From positions 2,501 to 66,500 of the forward strand of contig JAVMKO010000010.1 of the NCBI GenBank assembly GCA_032164245.1: DNA of 64,000 bases, read 5' to 3'. Source of the stretch: Sternotherus odoratus. Taxonomy: Eukaryota > Chordata > Testudines > Kinosternidae. Below are positions 1 to 12,792 of this stretch, piece by piece. The position numbers and the translations under genes are program-made. Position 1 is the stretch's first letter. Every line of letters begins with the position of its first letter. The notes under the pieces are model-generated. The model was given only the letters and a program-made list of their open reading frames with translations, ran no database searches and was not told the DNA's origin.

Positions 1-461
1 CCTAACCCTAACCCTAACCCTAACCCTAACCCTAACCCTAACCCTAACCCTAACCCTAACCCTAACCCTAACCCTAACCCTAACCCTAACCCTAACCCTA
101 ACCCTAACCCTAACCCTAACCCTAACCCTAACCCTAACCCTAACCCTAACCCTAACCCTAACCCTAACCCTAACCCTAACCCTAACCCTAACCCTAACCC
201 TAACCCTAACCCTAACCCTAACCCTAACCCTAACCCTAACCCTAACCCTAACCCTAACCCTAACCCTAACCCTAACCCTAACCCTAACCCTAACCCTAAC
301 CCTAACCTAACCCTAACCCTAACCCTAACCCTAACCCTAACCCTAACCCTAACCCTAACCTAACCCTAACCCCTAACCCTAACCCTAACCCTAACCCTAA
401 CCCTAACCCTAACCCTAACCTAACCCTAACCCTAACCCTAACCCTAACCCTAACCCTAACC

Positions 462-502
<41 letters not shown>

Positions 503-766
503 CCCTAACCCTAACCCTAACCCTAACCCTAACCCTAACCCTAACCCTAACCCTAACCCTAACCCTAACCCTAACCCTAACCCTAACCCTAACCCTAACC
601 CTAACCCTAACCTAACCCTAACCCTAACCCTAACCCTAACCCTAACCCTAACCCTAACCCTAACCCTAACCCTAACCCTAACCCTAACCCTAACCCTAAC
701 CCTAACCCTAACCCTAACCCTAACCCTAACCCTAACCCTAACCCTAACCCTAACCCTAACCTAACC

Positions 767-807
<41 letters not shown>

Positions 808-815
808 CCCTAACC

Positions 816-856
<41 letters not shown>

Positions 857-1221
857 CCCTAACCCTAACCCTAACCCTAACCCTAACCCTAACCCTAACC
901 CTAACCCTAACCCTAACCCTAACCCTAACCCTAACCCTAACCCTAACCCTAACCCTAACCCTAACCCTAACCCTAACCCTAACCCTAACCCTAACCCTAA
1001 CCCTAACCCTAACCCTAACCCTAACCCTAACCTAACCCTAACCCTAACCCTAACCCTAACCCTAACCCTAACCCTAACCTAACCCTAACCCTAACCCTAA
1101 CCCTAACCCTAACCCTAACCCTAACCCTAACCCTAACCCTAACCCTAACCCTAACCCTAACCCTAACCCTAACCCTAACCTAACCCTAACCCTAACCCTA
1201 ACCCTAACCCTAACCCTAACC

Positions 1222-1262
<41 letters not shown>

Positions 1263-4200
1263 CCCTAACCCTAACCCTAACCCTAACCCTAACCCTAACC
1301 CTAACCCTAACCCTAACCCTAACCCTAACCCTAACCCTAACCCGAACCCTAACCTAACCCTAACCCTAACCCTAACCCTAACCCTAACCCTAACCTAACC
1401 CTAACCCTAACCCTAACCCTAACCCTAACCCTAACCCTAACCCTAACCCTAACCCTAACCCTAACCCTAACCCTAACCCTAACCCTAACCCTAACCCTAA
1501 CCCTAACCCTAACCCTAACCCTAACCCTAACCCTAACCCTAACCCTAACCCTAACCCTAACCCTAACCCTAACCCTAACCCTAACCCTAACCCTAACCCT
1601 AACCCTAACCCTAACCCTAACCCTAACCCTAACCCTAACCCTAACCCTAACCCTAACCCTAACCCTAACCCTAACCCTAACCCTAACCCTAACCCTAACC
1701 CTAACCCTAACCCTAACCCTAACCCTAACCCTAACCCTAACCCTAACCCTAACCCTAACCCTAACCCTAACCCTAACCCTAACCCTAACCCTAACCCTAA
1801 CCCTAACCCTAACCCTAACCCTAACCCTAACCCTAACCCTAACCCTAACCCTAACCCTAACCCTAACCCTAACCCTAACCCTAACCCTAACCCTAACCCT
1901 AACCCTAACCCTAACCCTAACCCTAACCCTAACCCTAACCCTAACCCTAACCCTAACCCTAACCCTAACCCTAACCCTAACCCTAACCCTAACCCTAACC
2001 CTAACCCTAACCCTAACCCTAACCCTAACCCTAACCCTAACCCTAACCCTAACCCTAACCCTAACCCTAACCCTAACCCTAACCCTAACCCTAACCCTAA
2101 CCCTAACCCTAACCCTAACCCTAACCCTAACCCTAACCCTAACCCTAACCCTAACCCTAACCCTAACCCTAACCCTAACCCTAACCCTAACCCTAACCCT
2201 AACCCTAACCCTAACCCTAACCCTAACCCTAACCCTAACCCTAACCCTAACCCTAACCCTAACCCTAACCCTAACCCTAACCCTAACCCTAACCCTAACC
2301 CTAACCCTAACCCTAACCCTAACCCTAACCCTAACCCTAACCCTAACCCTAACCCTAACCCTAACCCTAACCCTAACCCTAACCCTAACCCTAACCCTAA
2401 CCCTAACCCTAACCCTAACCCTAACCCTAACCCTAACCCTAACCCTAACCCTAACCCTAACCCTAACCCTAACCCTAACCCTAACCCTAACCCTAACCCT
2501 AACCCTAACCCTAACCCTAACCCTAACCCTAACCCTAACCCTAACCCTAACCCTAACCCTAACCCTAACCCTAACCCTAACCCTAACCCTAACCCTAACC
2601 CTAACCCTAACCCTAACCCTAACCCTAACCCTAACCCTAACCCTAACCCTAACCCTAACCCTAACCCTAACCCTAACCCTAACCCTAACCCTAACCCTAA
2701 CCCTAACCCTAACCCTAACCCTAACCCTAACCCTAACCCTAACCCTAACCCTAACCCTAACCCTAACCCTAACCCTAACCCTAACCCTAACCCTAACCCT
2801 AACCCTAACCCTAACCCTAACCCTAACCCTAACCCTAACCCTAACCCTAACCCTAACCCTAACCCTAACCCTAACCCTAACCCTAACCCTAACCCTAACC
2901 CTAACCCTAACCCTAACCCTAACCCTAACCCTAACCCTAACCCTAACCCTAACCCTAACCCTAACCCTAACCCTAACCCTAACCCTAACCCTAACCCTAA
3001 CCCTAACCCTAACCCTAACCCTAACCCTAACCCTAACCCTAACCCTAACCCTAACCCTAACCCTAACCCTAACCCTAACCCTAACCCTAACCCTAACCCT
3101 AACCCTAACCCTAACCCTAACCCTAACCCTAACCCTAACCCTAACCCTAACCCTAACCCTAACCCTAACCCTAACCCTAACCCTAACCCTAACCCTAACC
3201 CTAACCCTAACCCTAACCCTAACCCTAACCCTAACCCTAACCCTAACCCTAACCCTAACCCTAACCCTAACCCTAACCCTAACCCTAACCCTAACCCTAA
3301 CCCTAACCCTAACCCTAACCCTAACCCTAACCCTAACCCTAACCCTAACCCTAACCCTAACCCTAACCCTAACCCTAACCCTAACCCTAACCCTAACCCT
3401 AACCCTAACCCTAACCCTAACCCTAACCCTAACCCTAACCCTAACCCTAACCCTAACCCTAACCCTAACCCTAACCCTAACCCTAACCCTAACCCTAACC
3501 CTAACCCTAACCCTAACCCTAACCCTAACCCTAACCCTAACCCTAACCCTAACCCTAACCCTAACCCTAACCCTAACCCTAACCCTAACCCTAACCCTAA
3601 CCCTAACCCTAACCCTAACCCTAACCCTAACCCTAACCCTAACCCTAACCCTAACCCTAACCCTAACCCTAACCCTAACCCTAACCCTAACCCTAACCCT
3701 AACCCTAACCCTAACCCTAACCCTAACCCTAACCCTAACCCTAACCCTAACCCTAACCCTAACCCTAACCCTAACCCTAACCCTAACCCTAACCCTAACC
3801 CTAACCCTAACCCTAACCCTAACCCTAACCCTAACCCTAACCCTAACCCTAACCCTAACCCTAACCCTAACCCTAACCCTAACCCTAACCCTAACCCTAA
3901 CCCTAACCCTAACCCTAACCCTAACCCTAACCCTAACCCTAACCCTAACCCTAACCCTAACCCTAACCCTAACCCTAACCCTAACCCTAACCCTAACCCT
4001 AACCCTAACCCTAACCTAACCCTAACCCTAACCCTAACCCTAACCCTAACCCTAACCCTAACCCTAACCCTAACCCTAACCCTAACCCTAACCCTAACCC
4101 TAACCCTAACCCTAACCCTAACCCTAACCCTAACCCTAACCCTAACCCTAACCCTAACCCTAACCCTAACCCTAACCCTAACCCTAACCCTAACCCTAAC

Positions 4201-7200
4201 CCTAACCCTAACCCTAACCCTAACCCTAACCCTAACCCTAACCCTAACCCTAACCCTAACCCTAACCCTAACCCTAACCCTAACCCTAACCCTAACCCTA
4301 ACCCTAACCCTAACCCTAACCCTAACCCTAACCCTAACCCTAACCCTAACCCTAACCCTAACCTAACCCTAACCCTAACCCTAACCCTAACCCTAACCCT
4401 AACCCTAACCCTAACCCTAACCCTAACCCTAACCCTAACCCTAACCCTAACCCTAACCCTAACCCTAACCCTAACCCTAACCCTAACCCTAACCCTAACC
4501 CTAACCCTAACCCTAACCCTAACCCTAACCCTAACCCTAACCCTAACCCTAACCCTAACCCTAACCCTAACCCTAACCCTAACCCTAACCCTAACCCTAA
4601 CCCTAACCCTAACCCTAACCCTAACCCTAACCCTAACCCTAACCCTAACCCTAACCCTAACCCTAACCCTAACCCTAACCCTAACCCTAACCCTAACCCT
4701 AACCCTAACCCTAACCCTAACCCTAACCCTAACCCTAACCCTAACCCTAACCCTAACCCTAACCCTAACCCTAACCCTAACCCTAACCCTAACCCTAACC
4801 CTAACCCTAACCCTAACCCTAACCCTAACCCTAACCCTAACCCTAACCCTAACCCTAACCCTAACCCTAACCCTAACCCTAACCCTAACCCTAACCCTAA
4901 CCCTAACCCTAACCCTAACCCTAACCCTAACCCTAACCCTAACCCTAACCCTAACCCTAACCCTAACCCTAACCCTAACCCTAACCCTAACCCTAACCCT
5001 AACCCTAACCCTAACCCTAACCCTAACCCTAACCCTAACCCTAACCCTAACCCTAACCCTAACCCTAACCCTAACCCTAACCCTAACCCTAACCCTAACC
5101 CTAACCCTAACCCTAACCCTAACCCTAACCCTAACCCTAACCCTAACCCTAACCCTAACCCTAACCCTAACCCTAACCCTAACCCTAACCCTAACCCTAA
5201 CCCTAACCCTAACCCTAACCCTAACCCTAACCCTAACCCTAACCCTAACCCTAACCCTAACCCTAACCCTAACCCTAACCCTAACCCTAACCCTAACCCT
5301 AACCCTAACCCTAACCCTAACCCTAACCCTAACCCTAACCCTAACCCTAACCCTAACCCTAACCCTAACCCTAACCCTAACCCTAACCCTAACCCTAACC
5401 CTAACCCTAACCCTAACCCTAACCCTAACCCTAACCCTAACCCTAACCCTAACCCTAACCCTAACCCTAACCCTAACCCTAACCCTAACCCTAACCCTAA
5501 CCCTAACCCTAACCCTAACCCTAACCCTAACCCTAACCCTAACCCTAACCCTAACCCTAACCCTAACCCTAACCCTAACCCTAACCCTAACCCTAACCCT
5601 AACCCTAACCCTAACCCTAACCCTAACCCTAACCCTAACCCTAACCCTAACCCTAACCCTAACCCTAACCCTAACCTAACCCTAACCCTAACCCTAACCC
5701 TAACCCTAACCCTAACCCTAACCCTAACCCTAACCCTAACCCTAACCCTAACCCTAACCCTAACCCTAACCCTAACCCTAACCCTAACCCTAACCCTAAC
5801 CCTAACCCTAACCCTAACCCTAACCCTAACCCTAACCCTAACCCTAACCCTAACCCTAACCCTAACCCTAACCCTAACCCTAACCCTAACCCTAACCCTA
5901 ACCCTAACCCTAACCCTAACCCTAACCCTAACCCTAACCCTAACCCTAACCCTAACCCTAACCCTAACCCTAACCCTAACCCTAACCCTAACCCTAACCC
6001 TAACCCTAACCCTAACCCTAACCCTAACCCTAACCCTAACCCTAACCCTAACCCTAACCCTAACCCTAACCCTAACCCTAACCCTAACCCTAACCCTAAC
6101 CCTAACCCTAACCCTAACCCTAACCCTAACCCTAACCCTAACCCTAACCCTAACCCTAACCCTAACCCTAACCCTAACCCTAACCCTAACCCTAACCCTA
6201 ACCCTAACCCTAACCCTAACCCTAACCCTAACCCTAACCCTAACCCTAACCCTAACCCTAACCCTAACCCTAACCCTAACCCTAACCCTAACCCTAACCC
6301 TAACCCTAACCCTAACCCTAACCCTAACCCTAACCCTAACCCTAACCCTAACCCTAACCCTAACCCTAACCCTAACCCTAACCCTAACCCTAACCCTAAC
6401 CCTAACCCTAACCCTAACCCTAACCCTAACCCTAACCCTAACCCTAACCCTAACCCTAACCCTAACCCTAACCCTAACCCTAACCCTAACCCTAACCCTA
6501 ACCCTAACCCTAACCCTAACCCTAACCCTAACCCTAACCCTAACCCTAACCCTAACCCTAACCCTAACCCTAACCCTAACCCTAACCCTAACCCTAACCC
6601 TAACCCTAACCCTAACCCTAACCCTAACCCTAACCCTAACCCTAACCCTAACCCTAACCCTAACCCTAACCCTAACCCTAACCCTAACCCTAACCCTAAC
6701 CCTAACCCTAACCCTAACCCTAACCCTAACCCTAACCCTAACCCTAACCCTAACCCTAACCCTAACCCTAACCCTAACCCTAACCCTAACCCTAACCCTA
6801 ACCCTAACCCTAACCCTAACCCTAACCCTAACCCTAACCCTAACCCTAACCCTAACCCTAACCCTAACCCTAACCCTAACCCTAACCCTAACCCTAACCC
6901 TAACCCTAACCCTAACCCTAACCCTAACCCTAACCCTAACCCTAACCCTAACCCTAACCCTAACCCTAACCCTAACCCTAACCCTAACCCTAACCCTAAC
7001 CCTAACCCTAACCCTAACCCTAACCCTAACCCTAACCCTAACCCTAACCCTAACCCTAACCCTAACCCTAACCCTAACCCTAACCCTAACCCTAACCCTA
7101 ACCCTAACCCTAACCCTAACCCTAACCCTAACCCTAACCCTAACCCTAACCCTAACCCTAACCCTAACCCTAACCCTAACCCTAACCCTAACCCTAACCC

Positions 7201-10179
7201 TAACCCTAACCCTAACCCTAACCCTAACCCTAACCCTAACCCTAACCCTAACCCTAACCCTAACCCTAACCCTAACCCTAACCCTAACCCTAACCCTAAC
7301 CCTAACCCTAACCCTAACCCTAACCCTAACCCTAACCCTAACCCTAACCCTAACCCTAACCCTAACCCTAACCCTAACCCTAACCCTAACCCTAACCCTA
7401 ACCCTAACCCTAACCCTAACCCTAACCCTAACCCTAACCCTAACCCTAACCCTAACCCTAACCCTAACCCTAACCCTAACCCTAACCCTAACCCTAACCC
7501 TAACCCTAACCCTAACCCTAACCCTAACCCTAACCCTAACCCTAACCCTAACCCTAACCCTAACCCTAACCCTAACCCTAACCCTAACCCTAACCCTAAC
7601 CCTAACCCTAACCCTAACCCTAACCCTAACCCTAACCCTAACCCTAACCCTAACCTAACCCTAACCCTAACCCTAACCCTAACCCTAACCCTAACCCTAA
7701 CCCTAACCCTAACCCTAACCCTAACCCTAACCCTAACCCTAACCCTAACCCTAACCCTAACCCTAACCCTAACCCTAACCCTAACCCTAACCCTAACCCT
7801 AACCCTAACCCTAACCCTAACCCTAACCCTAACCCTAACCCTAACCCTAACCCTAACCCTAACCCTAACCCTAACCCTAACCCTAACCCTAACCCTAACC
7901 CTAACCCTAACCCTAACCCTAACCCTAACCCTAACCCTAACCCTAACCCTAACCCTAACCCTAACCCTAACCCTAACCCTAACCCTAACCCTAACCCTAA
8001 CCCTAACCCTAACCCTAACCCTAACCCTAACCCTAACCCTAACCCTAACCCTAACCCTAACCCTAACCCTAACCCTAACCCTAACCCTAACCCTAACCCT
8101 AACCCTAACCCTAACCCTAACCCTAACCCTAACCCTAACCCTAACCCTAACCCTAACCCTAACCCTAACCCTAACCCTAACCCTAACCCTAACCCTAACC
8201 CTAACCCTAACCCTAACCCTAACCCTAACCCTAACCCTAACCCTAACCCTAACCCTAACCCTAACCCTAACCCTAACCCTAACCCTAACCCTAACCCTAA
8301 CCCTAACCCTAACCCTAACCCTAACCCTAACCCTAACCCTAACCCTAACCCTAACCCTAACCCTAACCCTAACCCTAACCCTAACCCTAACCCTAACCCT
8401 AACCCTAACCCTAACCCTAACCCTAACCCTAACCCTAACCCTAACCCTAACCCTAACCCTAACCCTAACCCTAACCCTAACCCTAACCCTAACCCTAACC
8501 CTAACCCTAACCCTAACCCTAACCCTAACCCTAACCCTAACCCTAACCCTAACCCTAACCCTAACCCTAACCCTAACCCTAACCCTAACCCTAACCCTAA
8601 CCCTAACCCTAACCCTAACCCTAACCCTAACCCTAACCCTAACCCTAACCCTAACCCTAACCCTAACCCTAACCCTAACCCTAACCCTAACCCTAACCCT
8701 AACCCTAACCCTAACCCTAACCCTAACCCTAACCCTAACCCTAACCCTAACCCTAACCCTAACCCTAACCCTAACCCTAACCCTAACCCTAACCCTAACC
8801 CTAACCCTAACCCTAACCCTAACCCTAACCCTAACCCTAACCCTAACCCTAACCCTAACCCTAACCCTAACCCTAACCCTAACCCTAACCCTAACCCTAA
8901 CCCTAACCCTAACCCTAACCCTAACCCTAACCCTAACCCTAACCCTAACCCTAACCCTAACCCTAACCCTAACCCTAACCCTAACCCTAACCCTAACCCT
9001 AACCCTAACCCTAACCCTAACCCTAACCCTAACCCTAACCCTAACCCTAACCCTAACCCTAACCCTAACCCTAACCCTAACCCTAACCCTAACCCTAACC
9101 CTAACCCTAACCCTAACCCTAACCCTAACCCTAACCCTAACCCTAACCCTAACCCTAACCCTAACCCTAACCCTAACCCTAACCCTAACCCTAACCCTAA
9201 CCCTAACCCTAACCCTAACCCTAACCCTAACCCTAACCCTAACCCTAACCCTAACCCTAACCCTAACCCTAACCCTAACCCTAACCCTAACCCTAACCCT
9301 AACCCTAACCCTAACCCTAACCCTAACCCTAACCCTAACCCTAACCCTAACCCTAACCCTAACCCTAACCCTAACCCTAACCCTAACCCTAACCCTAACC
9401 CTAACCCTAACCCTAACCCTAACCCTAACCCTAACCCTAACCCTAACCCTAACCCTAACCCTAACCCTAACCCTAACCCTAACCCTAACCCTAACCCTAA
9501 CCCTAACCCTAACCCTAACCCTAACCCTAACCCTAACCCTAACCCTAACCCTAACCCTAACCCTAACCCTAACCCTAACCCTAACCCTAACCCTAACCCT
9601 AACCCTAACCCTAACCCTAACCCTAACCCTAACCCTAACCCTAACCCTAACCCTAACCCTAACCCTAACCCTAACCCTAACCCTAACCCTAACCCTAACC
9701 CTAACCCTAACCCTAACCCTAACCCTAACCCTAACCCTAACCCTAACCCTAACCCTAACCCTAACCCTAACCCTAACCCTAACCCTAACCCTAACCCTAA
9801 CCCTAACCCTAACCCTAACCCTAACCCTAACCCTAACCCTAACCCTAACCCTAACCCTAACCCTAACCCTAACCCTAACCCTAACCCTAACCCTAACCCT
9901 AACCCTAACCCTAACCCTAACCCTAACCCTAACCCTAACCCTAACCCTAACCCTAACCCTAACCCTAACCCTAACCCTAACCCTAACCCTAACCCTAACC
10001 CTAACCCTAACCCTAACCCTAACCCTAACCCTAACCCTAACCCTAACCCTAACCCTAACCCTAACCCTAACCCTAACCCTAACCCTAACCCTAACCCTAA
10101 CCCTAACCCTAACCCTAACCCTAACCCTAACCCTAACCCTAACCCTAACCCTAACCCTAACCCTAACCCTAACCCTAAC
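1..10179. repeat. Terminal telomere array, (CCCTAA)n
   Basis: About 1,700 tandem CCCTAA hexamers run from the first base, the C-rich strand reading 5'->3' as expected at a left chromosome end. The array is almost pure. Departures are single-base losses (CCTAA), single-base gains (CCCTAAA, CCCCTAA) and one CCCGAA near 1343. They cluster in the first 1.4 kb; beyond that only about four occur (near 4014, 4362, 5674 and 7653). The two giant open frames that cross this tract on the minus strand are repeat translations, not genes. Confidence 0.99.
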
Positions 10180-11430
10180 CCAAACCTCAAACCCTAAACC
10201 CAAACCTCAAACCCTAACCCAAACCTCAAACCCTAAACCCAAACCTCAAACCCTAAACCCAAACCTCAAACCCTAAACCCAAACCTCAAACCCTAAACCC
10301 AAACCTCAAACCCTAAACCCAAACCTCAAACCCTAAACCCAAACCTCAAACCCTAAACCCAAACCTCAAACCCTAAACCCAAACCTCAAACCCTAAACCC
10401 AAACCTCAAACCCTAAACCCAAACCTCAAACCCTAAACCCAAACCTCAAACCCTAAACCCAAACCTCAAACCCTAAACCCAAACCTCAAACCCTAAACCC
10501 AAACCTCAAACCCTAAACCCAAACCTCAAACCCTAAACCCAAACCTCAAACCCTAAACCCAAACCTCAAACCCTAAACCCAAACCTCAAACCCTAAACCC
10601 AAACCTCAAACCCTAAACCCAAACCTCAAACCCTAAACCCAAACCTCAAACCCTAAACCCAAACCTCAAACCCTAAACCCAAACCTCAAACCCTAAACCC
10701 AAACCTCAAACCCTAAACCCAAACCTCAAACCCTAAACCCAAACCTCAAACCCTAAACCCAAACCTCAAACCCTAAACCCAAACCTCAAACCCTAAACCC
10801 AAACCTCAAACCCTAAACCCAAACCTCAAACCCTAAACCCAAACCTCAAACCCTAAACCCAAACCTCAAACCCTAAACCCAAACCTCAAACCCTAAACCC
10901 AAACCTCAAACCCTAAACCCAAACCTCAAACCCTAAACCCAAACCTCAAACCCTAAACCCAAACCTCAAACCCTAAACCCAAACCTCAAACCCTAAACCC
11001 AAACCTCAAACCCTAAACCCAAACCTCAAACCCTAAACCCAAACCTCAAACCCTAAACCCAAACCTCAAACCCTAAACCCAAACCTCAAACCCTAAACCC
11101 AAACCTCAAACCCTAAACCCAAACCTCAAACCCTAAACCCAAACCTCAAACCCTAAACCCAAACCTCAAACCCTAAACCCAAACCTCAAACCCTAAACCC
11201 AAACCTCAAACCCTAAACCCAAACCTCAAACCCTAAACCCAAACCTCAAACCCTAAACCCAAACCTCAAACCCTAAACCCAAACCTCAAACCCTAAACCC
11301 AAACCTCAAACCCTAAACCCAAACCTCAAACCCTAAACCCAAACCTCAAACCCTAAACCCAAACCTCAAACCCTAAACCCAAACCTCAAACCCTAAACCC
11401 AAACCTCAAACCCTAAACCCAAACCTCAAA
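10180..11430. repeat. 20-bp subtelomeric satellite abutting the telomere
   Basis: The unit CCCAAACCTCAAACCCTAAA repeats about 62 times with essentially no divergence apart from a 19-bp variant in the first copies (near 10214). The unit contains CCCTAAA and CCCAAA words, so it looks derived from telomeric repeats. It joins the telomere directly and ends sharply at gatagttta. The homogeneity implies recent amplification or an efficient homogenising process. Confidence 0.97.
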
Positions 11431-11534
11431 GATAGTTTACCTGCCATTACACCATACCATTCCACCCAACAACACAATACCCACAATGAGAGACTCAGCT
11501 CTTCTGAGATGAGAAAATAGAGTAAATCACAATC

Positions 11535-11562
11535 TTTATTTGGCAACACACGGTGCTTTATT
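11535..11562 (-). terminator. Paired polyadenylation signals, minus strand
   Basis: Two AATAAA hexamers read on the minus strand (plus-strand TTTATT at 11535-11540 and 11557-11562), 22 bp apart and about 105 bp before the satellite. Transcripts coming from the promoter at 18.43 kb toward the telomere could be cleaved here. AATAAA also arises by chance in AT-rich DNA. Confidence 0.35.
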
Positions 11563-11879
11563 GAGTCAACAAGGCATCCATTACATCAGTTTGCAAATAT
11601 TCCACACTACAGAATGGCATACAAATTCCATAACAATGTTTTATTTCACATACATGGATATAATCAATTACATAGCATAATCCCCTTACACCAACAGCAT
11701 TGTCTGCATTTCACTTCTGTATACTCAAGTCACGCATCATGTGTCGAAAACCTTGCATTTATGGGGAGAGGCAGGAATGGGGCTTGACCATACCTCATCT
11801 AGCAACCGGGTAGCATGCTCCCTCAACAGCACCTACACATGGAAAAAGATAAGTCAAAGACTGTCCGGGACAGTCCCAA

Positions 11880-11967
11880 CCATGGTGCAGTGCAGCGAAA
11901 CAGCCAAAAGGCTGACAAATTGTAAAAAACGTCAGCCTTCCGGCTGTTTGACTGCACTGCACCATGG
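11880..11967. other. Strong 37-bp stem hairpin
   Basis: The left arm 11880-11916 and right arm 11931-11967 are inverted copies that match at 33 of 37 positions, with a 14-nt loop. Both outer ends are CCATGG. It is flanked by two smaller palindromes: 11859-11875 (8-bp arms) and 11973-11990 (8-bp arms). The size suits a pre-microRNA-like fold, a cruciform, or a very short palindromic transposon remnant. No target-site duplication is obvious. Confidence 0.85.
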
Positions 11968-12474
11968 TTTCAAAATCACTACAGTGATTTAGGATGCTAC
12001 GACACAGATGACTAAATGAATCATCTGATTGCAACTCAAGCTATACATTACAGCTCTACAACTACAGGTTATGCAACAATATACAAACAACTTAACACTT
12101 CAGAATGTCCAAAAACATAGGGATATTACAAGTGTCCTCTTGAAACTTTGATGGCTAGAACATTCCAAGTGGCAAACAAACCACTCCTTTCAAGCTAGTT
12201 ACATTTTGTGCCAGTAATTACAGAAACTACTTCACATAAGTGACAGGGTTGGTTTAGTTAATCTCTCCAATTGGGATTGCAGAAATGACAATAATGCCAC
12301 TTAAGAATACTGGTAGTTCTGGTATCTACCAGAACACTGACCCCAGTCCTGCTGCTCTAGTACATTCTAGCCATCAAAACAGAGAACACTTCACATCACA
12401 ACCCAAACACATATACAATCGAACTCCAATTCTTCCAAACAAAGCACACCAAAATCCTCTCTGCTGACACCGTT

Positions 12475-12792
12475 GCCTTCCAACTACACACACACATGGA
12501 AATAGCTTCCTATGGAAAAGAGAAAAGAAAGTCACACACTCATCAGCCATAGAACAAATGCTAAACATCTAAAAGCACACACAACAAAAGCACATGCAAT
12601 ACCAAGTGACATACACCCAGTGAAACACAGTTGCCACCTTGACACAGGACAGCCCAACACAAAACTATAATCAACCACCATACTTAACTTGCAAACCTGA
12701 CACCGAATCCATTTTGGAAAACAAGTACTTCATATCCCCCACAGTCATACTTCAGCTTCACTGGTTCTTTGCCAAATTGGATCCAGACGCTT
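12475..12792 (-). repeat. Conserved end block of module A
   Basis: This block, starting at CTTCCAACTACA, recurs at about 25989-26311 and 42929-43180, each time just left of a cassette array. It contains a CA-rich run and ends at a splice-acceptor-like site (minus strand ATTTGCAG, exon side 12792). On the minus strand it would be the terminal exon of the telomere-facing transcript. It reads partly open in copies B and C but not consistently, so coding is unsupported. Confidence 0.7.

Larger units (their letters stand above)
11431..12474. other. Single-copy telomere-proximal stretch
   Basis: This 1-kb block is not repeated elsewhere in the window and separates the satellite from subtelomeric module A. 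It holds two minus-strand polyadenylation hexamers and a group of inverted repeats (11859-11990). The open frames in it are short (up to about 83 codons), have no recognisable domain and overlap the hairpin. It is a plausible 3' end for the telomere-facing transcript of module A, but that is inference. Confidence 0.6.

Noticed and set aside
5671..10203. 1,510-codon and 846-codon minus-strand frames (RV and LG dipeptide repeats)
   Set aside because: Pure translation of telomeric hexamers; no start context, domain or codon signature.
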